From Bacillota bacterium (lineage in GTDB: Bacteria; Bacillota; Clostridia; Oscillospirales; Oscillospiraceae), in contig JAEXWS010000041.1 of assembly GCA_023406225.1 (NCBI GenBank), forward strand, positions 1-5,525: a stretch of 5,525 bases of DNA, in the 5' to 3' direction. Below, in pieces: positions 4,873 through 5,525 of the stretch (position 1 is the first letter of the stretch; each line of letters opens with the position of its first letter). The notes under the pieces were generated by a model. That model was not told the DNA's origin and searched no databases. It was given only the letters and a program-made list of their open reading frames with translations. A program made the translations under genes and the position numbers.

Positions 4873-5190
4873 TTACAGCTTTACGGCCTTCACCGCGTAG
4901 CCCAGCTCGTCATAGGTCACGGCGTACCGACCACTCCGGCACTCCTGGATGACCGTCTGCCCCGCCAGGGGGATCACGCGGCCCATGTCGGGCTTGTCCG
5001 GCTTGGGGTCAGCGGGCACACCGGGCAGGAAGCCCGCGTCCATCTCCGCCTGCGTCCAGCCGCCGGAGGGATTTTTCTCATCATCCAGGTGGAAGTTGGC
5101 CCCCGCCGCCTTCAGCTCCGCGTTGGCCTCCTCCGTGGTCTTTTCGCCGTTCTTGTAGGCTTCCAGGATCTCTTCGATTTTCTTTTCCAT
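4873..5190 (-). CDS. small phage protein upstream of holin, function unknown
   Basis: 105-residue acidic soluble protein. The N-terminal helix with EAYKNGEKTTEEANAELKAAG (about 10-30) is vaguely like short SHOCT-type oligomerisation helices; then FHLDDEKNPSGGWT (33-46), a proline/aspartate linker PADPKPDKPD (59-68), and a C-terminal beta-rich stretch ending in YAVKAVKL. Proteins with this NGEKTxEExN...GANFHLD pattern are, from memory, frequent just before the lysis genes of clostridial prophages; no function is known to me. The start has AAAGGA about 10 bases upstream, a slightly long spacing. It is second in the visible late operon, 58 bases before the holin start with a hairpin in the gap. 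Confidence 0.8.
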   Translation of the reverse strand: MEKKIEEILEAYKNGEKTTEEANAELKAAGANFHLDDEKNPSGGWTQAEMDAGFLPGVPADPKPDKPDMGRVIPLAGQTVIQECRSGRYAVTYDELGYAVKAVKL

Positions 5191-5231
5191 GATGTACCGT
5201 TCCTTTCTTTTGCCCAGTTTGTTTATGTTCA

Positions 5232-5246
5232 GCCGCCCCCGGCGGC
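5232..5246 (-). repeat. GC hairpin between two late phage genes
   Basis: GCCGCC-CCC-GGCGGC, a perfect 6-bp stem with a 3-base loop, lies 4 bases after the stop of the YHNLGGNG protein and 41 bases before the next start. There is no T-run, so it is not an intrinsic terminator. It is the second such hairpin between genes of this operon. Confidence 0.4.
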
Positions 5247-5250
5247 AGGG

Positions 5251-5525
5251 TCACACTTTCAGAGGCAGGGCGTCCACCTGTTCCATGAGGTTGTCTAGGT
5301 CCCCATTCCCGCCCAGGTTATGGTACTTCTCGTGCATGATGTGGAGCCGCCGCAGGTCCTCCACGTCCACACATCGGTCCTTGATGTAGCACTTGCATAG
5401 GTACTGGATGCGGTCCATCGAGGACGCCATCAGGCAGTCCGCAATGGCGTCCAGGCGCTTTTCCAGGTCCGTTTTCCGGGCCGCGCCGCTGTCCTGCCGC
5501 CGGGCCCTGCGCTGAAGGAAGAACT
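5251..5525 (-). CDS. small phage protein with YHNLGGNG motif, C-terminal part
   Basis: Open from the right edge to a TGA at 5251-5253, giving the last 90 residues. Seen: a basic QRRARRQ stretch, a long helical part with DLEKRLDAIADCLMASSMDRIQ, then YIKDRCVDVEDLRRLHIMHEKYHNLGG region and NGDLDNLMEQVDALPL near the end. The combination 'hEKYHxLGGNG...hMxxhxxLP' recurs in small proteins of phages of Gram-positive bacteria placed between tail and lysis genes; this is recalled resemblance, and no function is known to me. The missing N-terminus could hold a membrane helix. First of the visible genes of the minus-strand late operon, ending 61 bases before the next start. Confidence 0.75.
   Translation of the reverse strand, partial: FFLQRRARRQDSGAARKTDLEKRLDAIADCLMASSMDRIQYLCKCYIKDRCVDVEDLRRLHIMHEKYHNLGGNGDLDNLMEQVDALPLKV

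Larger units (their letters stand above)
1596..5525. mobile_element. probable prophage end next to tRNA-Lys
   Basis: From about 1600 the content changes from host genes to a phage-like set: SRAP and Y-family polymerase under one LexA box, an AT-rich orphan membrane gene, then endolysin, holin and two small phage proteins in a minus-strand late operon. Lysis genes near one end of the element and a tRNA gene with its 3' end facing it fit the usual layout of a tRNA-integrated prophage. The integrase, structural genes and second att site are not in the window, so the left limit is a guess lying somewhere between the tRNA-Lys 3' end and about 1740. The SRAP/polymerase pair could also be host DNA flanking the prophage. 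Confidence 0.6.

Noticed and set aside
4447..5298. Plus-strand open frame of 283 codons across the lysis operon
   Set aside because: It lies opposite three recognisable phage genes (endolysin, holin, 105-residue protein) with good ribosome sites, and its own product has no recognisable domain.

Overview
The window looks like a chromosomal stretch from a GC-rich, low-complexity-wall (Gram-positive) anaerobe of the class Clostridia, probably Oscillospiraceae-like (Flavonifractor/Oscillibacter type). This is an inference. It rests on strong AGGAGG-type ribosome binding sites, GC-rich codon use, a Gram-positive-type LexA box (CGAAC-N4-GTTC), a Gly-Arg-His-Gln-Lys tRNA cluster, and phage lysis proteins of the kind common in clostridial prophages.

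Left part (1-946), host metabolism. A divergent pair: the 5' end of an M20 metallopeptidase/deacylase (YgeY-like, minus strand, cut by the window edge) and a complete compact class-I glutamine amidotransferase-fold hydrolase (peptidase C26, PuuD-like, plus strand). They share a short intergenic region with a small inverted repeat.

Middle (987-1595), a tRNA operon. A near-consensus sigma-A promoter drives five plus-strand tRNA genes, each with an encoded CCA: Gly(TCC), Arg(TCT), His(GTG), Gln(TTG) and Lys(TTT). A 16-bp perfect hairpin lies between His and Gln, and a clear intrinsic terminator follows Lys. Two of the tRNAs have odd acceptor stems: a U6.U67 mismatch in His and a G1.U72 wobble in Arg.

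Right part (about 1596-5525), probable end of an integrated prophage lying on the 3' side of tRNA-Lys. After a short stretch of iterated ACAC repeats come a divergent SOS pair: an SRAP/HMCES-type abasic-site protein (minus) and a Y-family DNA polymerase (plus). Their 97-bp spacer holds a good LexA box. Next is an AT-rich, compositionally foreign three-helix membrane protein of unknown function with its own promoter (minus). Then comes a minus-strand late operon, read right to left: a small phage protein with a YHNLGGNG motif (open at the window edge), a 105-residue phage protein, an r1t-like holin and an M15 D,D-/L,D-carboxypeptidase-type endolysin, closed by a strong intrinsic terminator.

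The prophage segment therefore combines lysis with a damage-inducible lesion-tolerance pair: SRAP shields abasic sites in single-stranded DNA and the polymerase copies across lesions. No integrase or att duplicate is in the window, so the prophage boundary is inferred. No CRISPR array, rRNA or insertion sequence was seen. No gene-free stretch longer than 300 bases exists apart from the tRNA cluster.
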